From: Neocallimastix lanati (nom. inval.)
Lineage: Eukaryota; Neocallimastigomycota; Neocallimastigomycetes; Neocallimastigales; Neocallimastigaceae
Length of the DNA stretch: 64,000 nt
Direction of reading: 5' to 3'
NCBI GenBank assembly: GCA_016946835.1
Contig: JACVTC010000006.1
Coordinates: forward strand, 2,284,501 to 2,348,500
Shown piece by piece: positions 23,818-35,882 of this stretch. Below the pieces are notes generated by a model. That model saw only the letters and a list, made by a program, of their open reading frames with translations. It was not told the DNA's origin and did no database searches. Both the position numbers and the translations under genes were made by a program. Positions within the stretch are counted from its first letter, which is position 1. Each line of letters starts with the position of its first letter.

Positions 23818-26800
23818 TTTTTTTTTTATACAGACACAATTAATATGAACTTTAATTTTTATTTATTTATTCATTTATTAATTACATGAATATTTTTTAT
23901 TTAAAAAAAAATAATAAAAACAGAATTAATAAAAAAAAAAAAAAAATAAATATTATTTGTTCAATGTGAACATAATAATATTTAAAAGAGTAACATGAAA
24001 TAAAAAGTAATATTCAAAATAAAAGTTGCATAAATAAATTCAGAAAAAAGTTCATAGGTAATGAACCTCACCTCCAAGATTATAAGATCTCTGTTTTAAA
24101 ATGTATTCTTATTCCGATTAGAGTTTGAATTGACTGTCTGAAAGAAATTATGATCTTCTCCTTCAGAGGCATTGACCATGCTATTCTGTCTTACTGCATT
24201 TTAAACATTAACGCTCCTGGTTAGTTTGTGGTTAATACCATCGGAATAGCCATCCTTATGGGTACTAGCCCTAGGTATAATTTCTGTAAAGAAAGCTGAC
24301 AATCTCACCAAGAATGATGATTTAGAATAATTAATCATAAATGATTTGGTTCTTAAAACAAAACATCCCAATTTCCCTTTTTTATAATTTAAATCAATAA
24401 TGTTTCTGTATCTCTTCCACTAAAAAAGAAATTATATAATCGGTACCATGTCACATGTATATTTTACACACTCATTATTAAGAAAATTATTAATTAATAA
24501 TATTAACACGATTTTCACCAATTGATCTATTCACTATATTATTAATAACAATAGTATTATTTTCACTATCACTAATATTAATATTCCTATTTTCATCATC
24601 ATTAATACTACTATTATTAATAATATTATTTCTATTGTTATTATTATTATTAATCTTATAAACTTCGTTACTGCTATCAGAATCTGTACTTGATTCTATA
24701 TTATTTATATCTGTGACAACAGTGTTTACATTACTATTCGATATTGGATAATATTTAGTAATAGCAAACAATTTTTCATAAAGAATTTCGATATACTTAA
24801 AATATTTTATTAGAAATTCCCAGAAAAGGATAGCCCTTAGAAAACCAATGTTCCAACAGAGGATTACTATTTTTTCTATAACAACAAGGACAGTTATCTT
24901 CAATCATATTGGTGACTTTGGCAACACTAGCATCGAATTCATATCCTCATCTGGCACGAAGTATCCATCGGAAACTAATGCTATATTCAGGATACTAGAA
25001 AGATGAGCCTTAGGGAGTCTCTGGTTTTTTTCTCAAATTCATTTTTCTTATAAACCTTATTTTTGATTGATTTTTTCCTGCTCATATCACTATCCAAGTA
25101 AAAGTTTATAATTTCCTTTTTAGATGGAAATTTATCTTAATTTGTCTACTAAAAATTTTATTTTCTTTATCTCATGCCTGACGTCTACAACGTGATACAT
25201 CTCCAAGTAAAACAGAGATTATATAATTCGAGTTTTTCCATTTTATTAAAAACCACCTTACTTGAGCAATCGCACTTTTTACCTATATAGAAGGAAATGT
25301 TAAGATTCTTTTGAAAAAGCTATTTCCCATTAGAAAATCCTTCAATCCAATATAATCCAGTATTTATTAACTAGTGTTTAGTACACTTCGCATTCTTTCT
25401 TTTTTTGTTTGATCCAAGTAGATGTGCATAACTTGTCCAATTACTATAGCTGAAAATAACATTCGTTTATAAGGGATAGGAATAGGAGGATTCTTAAGAA
25501 ATCATTTTAATGAATAAAATGCTTTTTCAACTTTATTATTCATTCTCTGTCTATATGATCGGTTTCAGTTCTGAAATAATTTGAAGACAGTACACATTCA
25601 CCTAGGTAGGTATAGCAATTCATTTTAGGTAAATCTTGTCTTGAAAGATAAAAGGTAGGGTTACTATTATTATGATATCTTGAAACTTCCCCTCATACTA
25701 CTAAACTTTCACATTTATTGATACCAACTTTCATTTCATTATTTTCTAGCCTACTTATTGGCTAATTTTTAGACAATTTCCTAACTTGAGATCTTGTTGG
25801 AGTACATAACACAATGTCATCTGCAAAGAGACCTTCTACAGCAGCGTTTATCACCAATTGAGATTCCATATTTATCATATTTATTAAAAATGTCATTAAT
25901 GAACAAATTAAAAAAAATTTGAAAAGAGGGGACAACCTTGATGAACACCTTTCTTAATACTAAATGATTCCGATAATAGTCCGTTAACATTTACACACGA
26001 GTCTTAGAAGATAAATATAAGTTTTCAATAAATTTATAGCATTTATTTTCTAATATTTAAATGATGAATTTTCATTAATAAATTATATATGGGAACAGAG
26101 TCATACGCCTTTTTAAGGTCCAAAAAAAAGTAAGGTCAGTATCTTTATTTTCAAATTTTCGTCTCTGACATATAATTTTTAACGAAGTGTAGGACTTATA
26201 CATTCTTCTCTGTTACGAAATCCATATTGTTCCGGTCTTATAAATCCTTTATCAATTCCATTTTTAGAAATTCTATTAGCAATGATTTTTTTTTGCTATA
26301 ATTTTTAATCCATTATTGATAAGAGAGATGCCACCATAGTTATTACAATTTGATGGATCACCCCTTTTTTTGAATAGAAATTATTGATGAGTTATTCCAC
26401 GATTTTGGAAAATCACCATTCTAAATACGATTGATTAAGGCTTGGAGACATTTAAAACCAGAATGAAATATTTCTAGATTCTTCTTAATGATCAAATACG
26501 AAGGATAATCAACAAATTACACATTTGATATTTTATCCAGCATACTTGAGTTGACTAACGCGTGATCAATATCTGATGAATATCTATATCTAATGAATAT
26601 CTATCTCTAATCCATGAAATAGGTGAACCATTAATCGGAAGAATAAATCAGTTATCATGGTTACTGTTGCTTAATTTATCGTGTAAATCAGCGGTGCTCA
26701 TGTTACAGTCTCCAAAAAGAATAGATGGATGATTAGTGTGATTTTGAAGCCATGCGAAAACCTCAGAGAATACATATCGGACTTGTAATAAGTCTTTCTT

Positions 26801-27222
26801 AGTGGGAATATAGATATTACCTACAGAACACTTAGAGTGATTCCATAGACTATATGTTGTTAAAGAAACAAGATGAGTATAGGAATAATCTTCAAATACT
26901 GCTTGACATGAGACATGATATCCAAGATATAAAACCTCGACAACCTGGCATATTTAGATCCATTCTTTTCTGGAAATATTTATAGTTGGGAAGTGTTACT
27001 TTTCATGGATTTCTAGCATCATTAGAACCATTACCTTTTTCCTGAAAACATTGGAATAATGGTTTAAGAAATTGTATTGAAGTACTCAATACTATCTCTT
27101 TTCCCAAAATTCCATCCATTGGTATTCCTACTAAAGACAAAAAGAAAACTTTCCTGTGTTATAATATGAATTGGATTTTGAGAATTAACATTAAAAATAT
27201 TGGGATCATTGAGATCACACAA
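23818..27222 (-). mobile_element. Near full-length APE-type LINE (LINE C)
   Basis: The most complete LINE here, on the minus strand. At the 5' end (27222 downward) is an apurinic-like endonuclease domain with recognisable NIYIPTKKDLLQ and HPSILFGDCNM motifs (about 26690-26830). Reverse transcriptase follows (about 25800-26350) with NYGGISL, PEQYGF, LDLKKAYDSV and HQGC motifs. A C-terminal region (about 24490-24960) carries the zinc-finger cysteines and an Asn/Ser-rich tail, then a 3' UTR of about 600 bp and a short poly-T (tail). The frames contain several stops and shifts, so it is not active as read. Endonuclease-first order and a terminal CCHC place it among L1/Tad-like LINEs. Confidence 0.8.
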
Positions 27223-27345
27223 TTATCACCAATCGAGATTCCATATTTATCACATTTATTAAAAATGGCATTAATGAACAAGTTATAAAAAAAAAAAATT
27301 AATGAGTGGGGGTAATCTTGACTAACACTCTTTAACAGAATGAAG
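27223..27345 (-). mobile_element. Older LINE RT scrap (C2)
   Basis: A second piece of the same RT segment (LFINAIFNKCDKYGISIGD) directly abuts the 5' end of LINE C. It ends at the same breakpoint as remnants A and B (AACAGAATGAAGAA at 27335). It is the third copy of the ancestral truncated LINE, disrupted when LINE C arrived or by later rearrangement. Confidence 0.65.
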
Positions 27346-28354
27346 AATTTTTTAAAAAATTTTAATAATATTCTTAAAAAATAAAATAAAATAAAATAAA
27401 ATAAAAATAAAAATAACACAAAACCCAAAAATAAAAATAAAATATATATTAAAATAAAATGAAATATAATTAAAAATTTCATTCTATTATAATCTATTTA
27501 ATATTATTTACTTCATTCAATACAATTCTATTTTTATATTATATATTTCATTTAATATAATATTTTTTATATTATATATTTTCAATATATATACTTTTTT
27601 TTTTTTTACTATATAAACTATTATCATCAAATCTCAAAATCACTTTTCCTTATATGTATTAAACTCTTATTAAAAAAAAAAAAATAATAAAATAAAAAAT
27701 AAATAAATAAATAAATAAATAAATAAAAAAAAGTTAACAATAATAATAAAAAATTCTTATTTATGTTTTGATTTTGATATATATTTATATATACATATTT
27801 TCTTTATTTGTTTATTATAGTTTTACTTTATTATTATTATTATTCAGTATTTATTTAATTATTAATTAATATAATGGCGATTATTTATAAATACTAAATT
27901 TATTTATTTATTTTATTTATTTATTTATTTTTATATTTATATATTTATATATTATTGTTATTTTATAAATAAATGATAATAAATATATTGTAAATAATGA
28001 TTTATAATATAATATTATAAAATTTTATATTTTTATAAATAGATGAATAATAATATATAAATAAATAATCCTTTTTTTCCTTTTTTTTTTTATTTTTTAA
28101 TAACATTATATATATATTATTCTATTTTTGTTAAATATATGAATAATATATATGAATAATGTTTTTTTATTAATTCATTATTTTTTTTTAAGTTATTTTT
28201 TTTTTTTTTTTTTTTTTTCTTTACTGAAAAAAAAAAACATTGGTTTTTTTCTTTAATATTTTTCTTTTTATGATTTTTTTCTTATTTTCTTTCTTTTATT
28301 ATTTTTTTTATCTTTCATTTTGAAAAATAAAGATATTTTATTTACTCATTTTAC
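27346..28354. other. AT-rich spacer 3' of CBM1 gene 3
   Basis: Microsatellite-rich DNA homologous to 4480-5829 and 18170-19490. No gene is seen. Confidence 0.5.
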
Positions 28355-29959
28355 TTAAATACATTGTGAATAATATTGATTAAGTTCACGACAAGTACTT
28401 CCAGATTGACAACAGGTAGGTCCATTAAAATTAATACCTCCACATTGTTCATATTTAGCAGCACATTTACGATCATCCTCTGTTGAAGTAGGATTTGATT
28501 TAACAGTGACTGTGACTGTTTCTTTTTTAGTAATAGTTTCTTTTTCAGTTACAGTTACTGTGATTGGAATACATTTAGTGGATTTGGTAGTAGAAATTGG
28601 AAGCATTTTAGTACTTGTAGTAGTAATAGTGGTAGTGGTAGTTTTTGAAATTGGAAGAGCCTTAGTACTTGTAGTAGTAATAGTGGTAGTGGTAGTTTTT
28701 GAAATTGGAAGAGCCTTAGTACTTGTAGTAGTAATAGTGGTAGTGGTAGTTTTTGAAATTGGAAGAGCCTTAGTACTTGTAGTAGTAATAGTGGTAGTGG
28801 TAGTTTTTGAAATTGGAAGAGCCTTAGTACTTGTAGTAGTAATAGTGGTAGTGGTAGTTTTTGAAATTGGAAGAGCTTTAGTACTTGTAGTAGTAGTGGT
28901 AGTGGTAGTTTTTGAAATTGGAAGAGCTTTAGTACTTGTAGTAGTAGTAGTGGTTGTGGTAGTTTTGGAAATTGGAAGAGCTTTAGTACTTGTAGTAGTG
29001 GTGGTAGATTTGAAATTTGGAAGTGTCTTAGTACGAGTTACGCCTAAAGGAGAATCAATCATTGGTAAAATGCAATCATACATCCATGAACTATTTATGT
29101 TGATTCTATCTATGTTGATTTTACCATTTATCGATGTACAACGTTCCCTAATTTCTTCTAAATCCTTTCCCTTTAAAATACCTTCATTCTCACATTCATT
29201 TTTTTCATTTCCAAATAAAAAATCACTATATGTATAAATCTTATCATTTCTACCACATAAAGCACAGTAAATTTTATCGATATTTTTAATACAATTATCT
29301 GAGAGATAAAGAGAACGGTTATTATAAAAGCCAAGCTTTCCTCCAATGGAACGACATTTACGGTCATACTCTTCAATATATTTTGCTGGAACACCATTTT
29401 CGCATTTAGGATTCTTCAACCAACCTTCTTCATCAACTTCAGTAGAATTTAAACATTCACCTGTATATTTATTAAAGGTTGTACCTTCTGGGCAACCAGT
29501 TAAACAAGTGGAAAAACATAATTCGGTATTATGAATACTATTTAAAAATTCTAAATGAGTTTTATAGTCTCGACATTCTTTATACTCTGAATCCGTTATA
29601 TCGAATCTTCCAGAAATTCCCCATCCTCCATTTACCTCTCTTTTTACTTTTAATGAATTTTGTATATTTGCACTGTCTGCACCTAATAAATCACTTTTGA
29701 AGTCTCTCTTTTTCGCAGTATTATAATAAGGATCTCTACAATATGTTCGAGCGAAAGAGACCGTTCCCACATTCGTTGGATAACCTATCCTTCTTATTGA
29801 GGTTTTACTTGGAAGAGTTCTACTAGTACTTTTGATTGGAAGAGTATTACTTGTGCTTTTGCTTGGAAGAGTTTTACTAGTAGTTAAAGCCTGAACATTG
29901 GAACCACATAAAAGTATTAATGGTAAAATTTGTAAAAACTTTTTTGAATTGAATTTCAT
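28355..29959 (-). CDS. Secreted Cys-rich protein with C-terminal CBM1, paralogue 3
   Basis: 534 residues from the ATG at 29957-29959. Signal peptide ([13 protein letters not shown]), then an N-terminal Ser/Thr/Lys segment with one extra STSNTLP-type repeat, the Cys-rich region, a long Thr linker and a CBM1 identical to that of paralogue 1 over its last 37 residues. The linker is the longest of the set because an 18-residue unit ([18 protein letters not shown]) is repeated almost exactly about eight times. A segment near residues 240-290 differs from both paralogues and has an insertion around DRININSS. No catalytic domain is recognised. A role in binding cellulose at the fungal surface or in secreted complexes is inferred from the CBM1 and signal peptide only. 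Confidence 0.9.
   Translation of the reverse strand: MKFNSKKFLQILPLILLCGSNVQALTTSKTLPSKSTSNTLPIKSTSRTLPSKTSIRRIGYPTNVGTVSFARTYCRDPYYNTAKKRDFKSDLLGADSANIQNSLKVKREVNGGWGISGRFDITDSEYKECRDYKTHLEFLNSIHNTELCFSTCLTGCPEGTTFNKYTGECLNSTEVDEEGWLKNPKCENGVPAKYIEEYDRKCRSIGGKLGFYNNRSLYLSDNCIKNIDKIYCALCGRNDKIYTYSDFLFGNEKNECENEGILKGKDLEEIRERCTSINGKINIDRININSSWMYDCILPMIDSPLGVTRTKTLPNFKSTTTTTSTKALPISKTTTTTTTTTSTKALPISKTTTTTTTTSTKALPISKTTTTTITTTSTKALPISKTTTTTITTTSTKALPISKTTTTTITTTSTKALPISKTTTTTITTTSTKALPISKTTTTTITTTSTKMLPISTTKSTKCIPITVTVTEKETITKKETVTVTVKSNPTSTEDDRKCAAKYEQCGGINFNGPTCCQSGSTCRELNQYYSQCI
28590..29025 (-). repeat. In-frame 54-bp linker minisatellite of CBM1 gene 3
   Basis: Period of 54 bp (18 codons). 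Four adjacent copies between about 28640 and 28860 are essentially identical at the nucleotide level, which points to recent expansion; flanking copies are diverged. Confidence 0.9.
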
Positions 29960-30591
29960 TTTTATTTTTTCTTAACTTAAAATTTCCAATTCTTAATTAT
30001 TAATTGTTAATAATTTCTTTATAACTTAATTTTTGATTATTTAAATTAATTGTAATTTATTTATTTTTATTTTTTTATTTTAGTTTTTTTATTTATTTTT
30101 AATTATGAATTTAAATAAATCAATTTAAATATAATCAATATATTTAAAAATTGTACAAATTTATATATAAATATAATATATATAATTTTTGACAAAAAAT
30201 TATAATAATAATAAAAGAAAATATATAAAAATTTTATTCTAAAGAAATTTTATTTAGAACATTTTATAGCTTTATATATAAAAATTTAAATCAAAAAATT
30301 TATTTATTATATATTTATTTATTTATTATATATTTATTTATTATATATTTATTTATTTATTATATATTTATTTATTATATATTTATTTATTTATTATATA
30401 TTTATTTATTATATATTTATTTATATATTTTTTGTATATTTTCTTTATAAAATTTTTTTTTTTTTTTAATTAATTCTTCTAATCTTTTAATGAAATGAAA
30501 TGAGTACAATATTAATTTTTAATATTATTCAAATTGTGTTCTTTCATCTTTATTCTAAATTAAATAATATTATATAAGATTACTTAACAAA
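29960..30591. promoter_or_regulatory. AT-rich 5' region of CBM1 gene 3
   Basis: Proximal part aligns with that of paralogues 1 and 2. A TATATATTTATTTATTAT array lies at 30300-30430, then the unit landmark near 30480-30600. No discrete promoter element can be called. Confidence 0.45.
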
Positions 30592-31221
30592 ATTTTATTT
30601 TATTTTTTATTTTATTTTATAATTTATTTTATTCTATTACTTAATTCATTCTATTATTTATTTTATTCTATTATTTATTTTATTTTATTATTTATTTTAT
30701 TTTATTATTTATTTTATTATTTATTTTATTATTTATTCTATAATTTTATTATTTATTTTATTTTATTATTATTTAAAATTTCATTTCATTTTAATTAAAT
30801 TTAATTTAATTTAAATTTAATTTAAATATTAGAAAAAAAGTTATTCATTTATTTATTTAATTATATTTATTCATTTATTTAAATATATATTTAAATGTTT
30901 ACTATTACTTAACAAAATTTTATTTTATTTTTTATTTTATTTTATAATTTATTTTATTCTATTACTTAATTCATTCTATTATTTATTTTATTCTATTATT
31001 TATTTTATTTTATTATTTATTTTATTTTATTATTTATTTTATTATTTATTTTATTATTTATTCTATAATTTTATTATTTATTTTATTTTATTATTATTTA
31101 AAATTTCATTTCATTTTAATTAAATTTAATTTAATTTAAATTTAATTTAAATATTAGAAAAAAAGTTATTCATTTATTTATTTAATTATATTTATTCATT
31201 TATTTAAATATATATTTAAAT
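30592..31221. repeat. 315-bp tandem duplication
   Basis: Two adjacent, almost identical copies (30592-30906 and 30907-31221), each starting ACTTAACAAAATTTTATTTT and ending in TTTAAATGTTTACTATT-type sequence. The corresponding block near 345-720 occurs once, so the duplication is specific to this unit. Confidence 0.85.
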
Positions 31222-32202
31222 GTTTACTATTTATATTATTGTTCTTGATACTTTTTATCATTTAATATATTAATATTATTATTCAATCTATTAATATGAT
31301 TTATTTAAAATATTAGAGTATTATTTGATACCTTATTTCTATAGTATTAATATAATAATTGTTATAGTATTAAATATATTAGAGTATATCATAATATATT
31401 ATAAGTCATAACTTTTAATTATTAAAAATTATGTTTTTTGAATCAATTTTTTTTTTTTTTTATAAATTTTTTGTTTTTGTTTTTTGAATATTGTTATTGT
31501 TATTGTTGTATTTTTTATTTAAACTTTAATTTTTTATTTAAATAATTATATTTTATCTATTAATTAAATTTATATATGTGTATATATTACATAATGAATA
31601 AATGTAGATAATTACTAATTACTCTTTTTTATTGTTTAAATATTTATTATTTCATTATTCAATTATTCAATTATTTCATTATTTAATTACTTATTATTTA
31701 ATTACTTATTATTCAATTATTTAATATTCAATTATTTAATATTCAATTATTTAATATTCAATTATTTATTATTCAATTATTTATTATTCAATTATTTATT
31801 ATTCAATTATTTATTTGTTTATTATTTATTATTCAATTATTTATTATTTATTATTTATTATTATTTATTTATTTATTATTTAATTATTATTTATCTATTT
31901 ATTTATTATTTAATTACTCAATTATTTATTATTTATTTATTATTTATTTATTTATTATTTATTTATTTATTTATTTACTATTTATTATTATTTTATTATT
32001 TATTATTATTTATTATTTATTATTATTTATTATTTATTATTTATTATTTATTATTTATTATTTATTATTCATTATTTATTATTCATTATTTATTATTTAT
32101 TATTTATTATTTATTATTTATTATTTATTACTCAATTATTTATTATTTATTATTTTCTATTTATTATTATTAATTTATTATTAATTTTACTATTTTTTTT
32201 TT
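31222..32202. repeat. Tandem-unit block and TTATTA microsatellites
   Basis: Equivalent of 705-1371 and 13080-13545. It ends in about 400 bp of TTATTATTTATT repeats. No gene. Confidence 0.65.
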
Positions 32203-33260
32203 TTTTTTTTTGGATACAATTAACCTTTATTATTATATAATACGTGAATTCATAAACCTTAAGTTTTAATGAAAATATTAAAAATATATGAATTATTTTT
32301 AATTTAAAATAAGAATAAAAAAAAAAAAATACTAAATATTTCATATTTATATAATATATGATATAAAAATTATAAACACAATTTTTATATTTCATTATTT
32401 ACAGCTACATATTCCTTTTACAAGCTTTAATAAATATTTATATATATATATATAAATTATAAATATTAAAGATTAAATATTATATTATTGAAGATAAACA
32501 TTGACATATTAAATATACATATAATTATGAATTCATTTGAAATTATTATTATAGTAAGATAAAAGGAATTTGAATATTTCTTTATTATATTAATGCTATA
32601 AAAATTAATATACCAAAAATCTAAAAATATATTTCATTCATATATATATTTTATATATATAACTATTTAAAAATATATATTTATATATTTATTTATGATA
32701 GAAGTGATATAAAAGTTCATTTCAGAAAATGAGTGGTTTAAAATTTTTAATACATAAATGAACAAAAAATAAATGATAATAATGATAATAATAAATAAAA
32801 AAATTTTGTTAGAATATGTGAAATATATGAAAAATAAGTTTCAAAATTATTGAAATAATTATAATTAATATATAAGCCACAATGTAATAATATAAAAGCA
32901 TTTAATTTAGAATAATTAAGTGCTAGTAACCTATTATCATATAATATATTAATAATTTAAAATAATTAAGTGTTAGTAACTCTTTATCATAAAATATATT
33001 AATAAAGTTTGATATAATTATAAACCCTGAATTCCTGACTCATACTAGATTATGAGTCTCATCTGACTCTTAAAAAGATTTTTAGTAATAGAATTGTTTG
33101 ACAGAAACAATATTATGCCAAAGAAAAATAAATTAGAATTTTAAATTATGATAAAAGTTGTTTATAATATCAATTTAAGGAAGATTAATATAGCTGATTG
33201 AACATTGGAAATGATCATGATTGCGAAATTGAAGAAACTAATAAAAATATACAATGCTTG
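32203..33260. repeat. Palindromic element, copy 4 (one-sided)
   Basis: Poly-T plus GGATACAATTAACC at about 32212, left arm and central part as in copy 3 (AAACCCTGAATTC near 33023, CCAAAGAAAAATAAATTAGAA near 33120). The right arm and poly-A end are absent. This is the right edge of the tandem locus; DNA beyond is unique in the window. Confidence 0.6.
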
Positions 33261-34837
33261 ATATAAGAGAATTATTTCAAGTGAAATAAAACTTTAAAAA
33301 TATTAATTTAATAGAGAAAAACACACTTAATCATATATGTGAACAAATTTTTTATCTTCATACTCCTTCTTAGAAAGACTCTTAATGGAAATTAAAATTT
33401 AATATTTTAACAAATAAAACTCTAGGATATTACTAAGGTACTATATTTATACATCAAGGAATCTACTCTGTGATAAACTATTTCAATCCACAAATATACA
33501 AAATACAACTTAATAATATACATTACATACAAAATTTTAAACAATCATGTATTAAATAATGATTTTTTCTCATCCACAAAGCATATTATTTAAAATATAG
33601 TTATTTTAATACGTATTTATATATATTAAACTATCATATTCATATAAACATATATATTAACAACAATAATGGAAGAGAGTATATGCCAAAAATCTGATAC
33701 AAAATAATTTAAAATATAATACTCCAAATATTTAAGGGAAATAAAATAGAATGATAATATCCAGCGTGAAATGAGTGCATTCTAACAATAATAACAGTAT
33801 TATTAAACCTATCGTTAAATGGGTTTAGATAATAACTATTTTAATATAATTATAATACAAACCTTGATGATGAAAGAAATATTAAAATGATAAATATAGT
33901 CACAAGTTATATATACAAATAGATTATATATATCCATCCACAAATTATATTTATTAAACTTCTATAATTTATATTTCTTAATGATGAGACAATTCATATA
34001 TATAGAATTCTTTTGAAAATTTGGATTTCAGGAGGAAATAGGAAAAATAAAATAATGAATTTAAAATGTTAAAAGAAAGTTACTTAATTGATTCTATGTG
34101 ATGATTATAAAAATCTTTTTTTTTTTTTTTTTTTTTTAATTTTTTTTTTTTTTGGATATGAATAAAAATAGCCTATATAGAGAAAATTAGAAAAAATTTT
34201 CCAACAAGAAGAAATTAACTGAAATATTGAATCTTATTATGTTATAAAACAGTTTACATTATTTACTAAGTTTAAATCATTAGAGCAATATAATTAGTTA
34301 TAATTATAATAGATTTTAATACCACAAGATTATTATTTATCAAGAACACCGATATATAATTAACAATTTGTTTTAATAATTATCACTAACACTACAAAGT
34401 GAAAATATATAAATGTTAGCTCCAATCTTCAAAATATAAAAGATATTCACATAAATTAAGATGGTATAATATCACCCTTCAAGAGAAAGGTTTCCATCAT
34501 ATAAATGATATATATGATGGAAACCATAAATTATAAGAGATGTCTGAAATACATCCAATAATAATGATGTAATAGCATAAATATTTAGTTTTAGGGAGAA
34601 ATTATTAGTTTACAAATAAATTAAAGAAATTATATTAACATTTGTGGCTCCCTAATACTTAACAAGTAGAATAGCCTTTATTAAAATCCTAAATAGTCTA
34701 ATTTAAAAAGTGGTTTTCCCTTATAAAATAAAAAATTTTTTTTTTAATTTGTTTTGCTCTTCGTAAAATTTTGTACAACAAAATTATTTAATAAAGAAGA
34801 CTTTTAATTTAATTAATAAAGTTTTTAAAATAATAGT

Positions 34838-34872
<35 letters not shown>

Positions 34873-35882
34873 TTTTTTTTTTTTTTGAAATTTTTTTTTT
34901 TTTGAAATTTTTTTTTTTTTTTGAAATTTTTTATTTTCTTCTTATAAACTAATTGCCTATATTTATTTTATTTTATTTTATTTTTTAATATTCTAATAAG
35001 CTTTTTAATATGTTTTTAAATAAGTACCAATGGTCATGAAATAGAAATTCTTTTTTTCTATTTGTTATTGTTTATTAAAGTTTAATTTTTAATAAAATTT
35101 AATTTTTTTATAAAGATATTTTATATATATATACACTTTCTTCAAAAGCTATTATTAGATCAATAACTACTTAATTTTCGTACCAATTGTAATTTCTTTT
35201 TTTTTTATCAAAATTAATTCAATAATAGCATAAGTATGTATAAAAAAATTCTTTAAAAATATAGCAAATGTAAATATAATTAAAAAATAACCTAATTCGT
35301 TTTTTTAATACTATAATTATTAATATTAGTAAATATAATTATTTTTGGTTTTACTTTTATTTTTACCAGTTTATATACTTAGAGATATATTTCTTATTTA
35401 AAAGTTTTTTATATTTAAAAAAACAATAATAGCAAATAACAAAAATAGGAATAAAATGAAAAAACAAAAAAATGATAATAATAATAATAATAAAAGGTAA
35501 ATTTTTTAAAATTTTTAAAAATAAAAAAATAAAAATATTTAAAAAATACTAAATTTTAATGTTAATGTTGTACAATTTTTATAAAGATTATTCAGTTCCA
35601 CAAACTTCCTAGAAAAGAACTATAGATTTGTTTATATTAATAAATTAAATGTATTGGGTATGAAAATTTGGACATAATTTTATAAAAAAAAAAAAAAAAA
35701 AAAAAAAAGATATAGTATAATTAAGTATTCTGTTTGGAAATATCATTTATTTCAAAAATTTTGAAAATATTCAATTTTTAAAATTCATTTTTACTTTTTT
35801 TAAACAATTAAGAGAGTAATAAAAATAATATATATATATATATATATATTTATTTATTTATTAAAATTTTTTATTATTTAAA
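33261..35882. other. Intergenic AT-rich DNA
   Basis: No coding region, RNA gene or repeated unit recognised. It contains one strong hairpin (34489-34525), an ATTT array (34840-34870), three copies of TTTTTTTTTTTTGAAATT (34870-34930) and a TA array just before the next gene. It must include the 5' region of the gene starting at 35883. Confidence 0.5.
34489..34525. other. Isolated hairpin in intergenic DNA
   Basis: GGTTTCCATCATATA pairs with TATATGATGGAAACC around a short AT loop; arms of about 15-16 bp and nearly perfect. It does not belong to a repeated element in the window. A structured RNA, transcription terminator or remnant MITE end are possible. Confidence 0.6.

Noticed and set aside
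24490-24903. 137-codon minus-strand ORF as a host gene
   Set aside because: It is the C-terminal, Asn/Ser-rich end of LINE C, with counterparts in remnants A and B.
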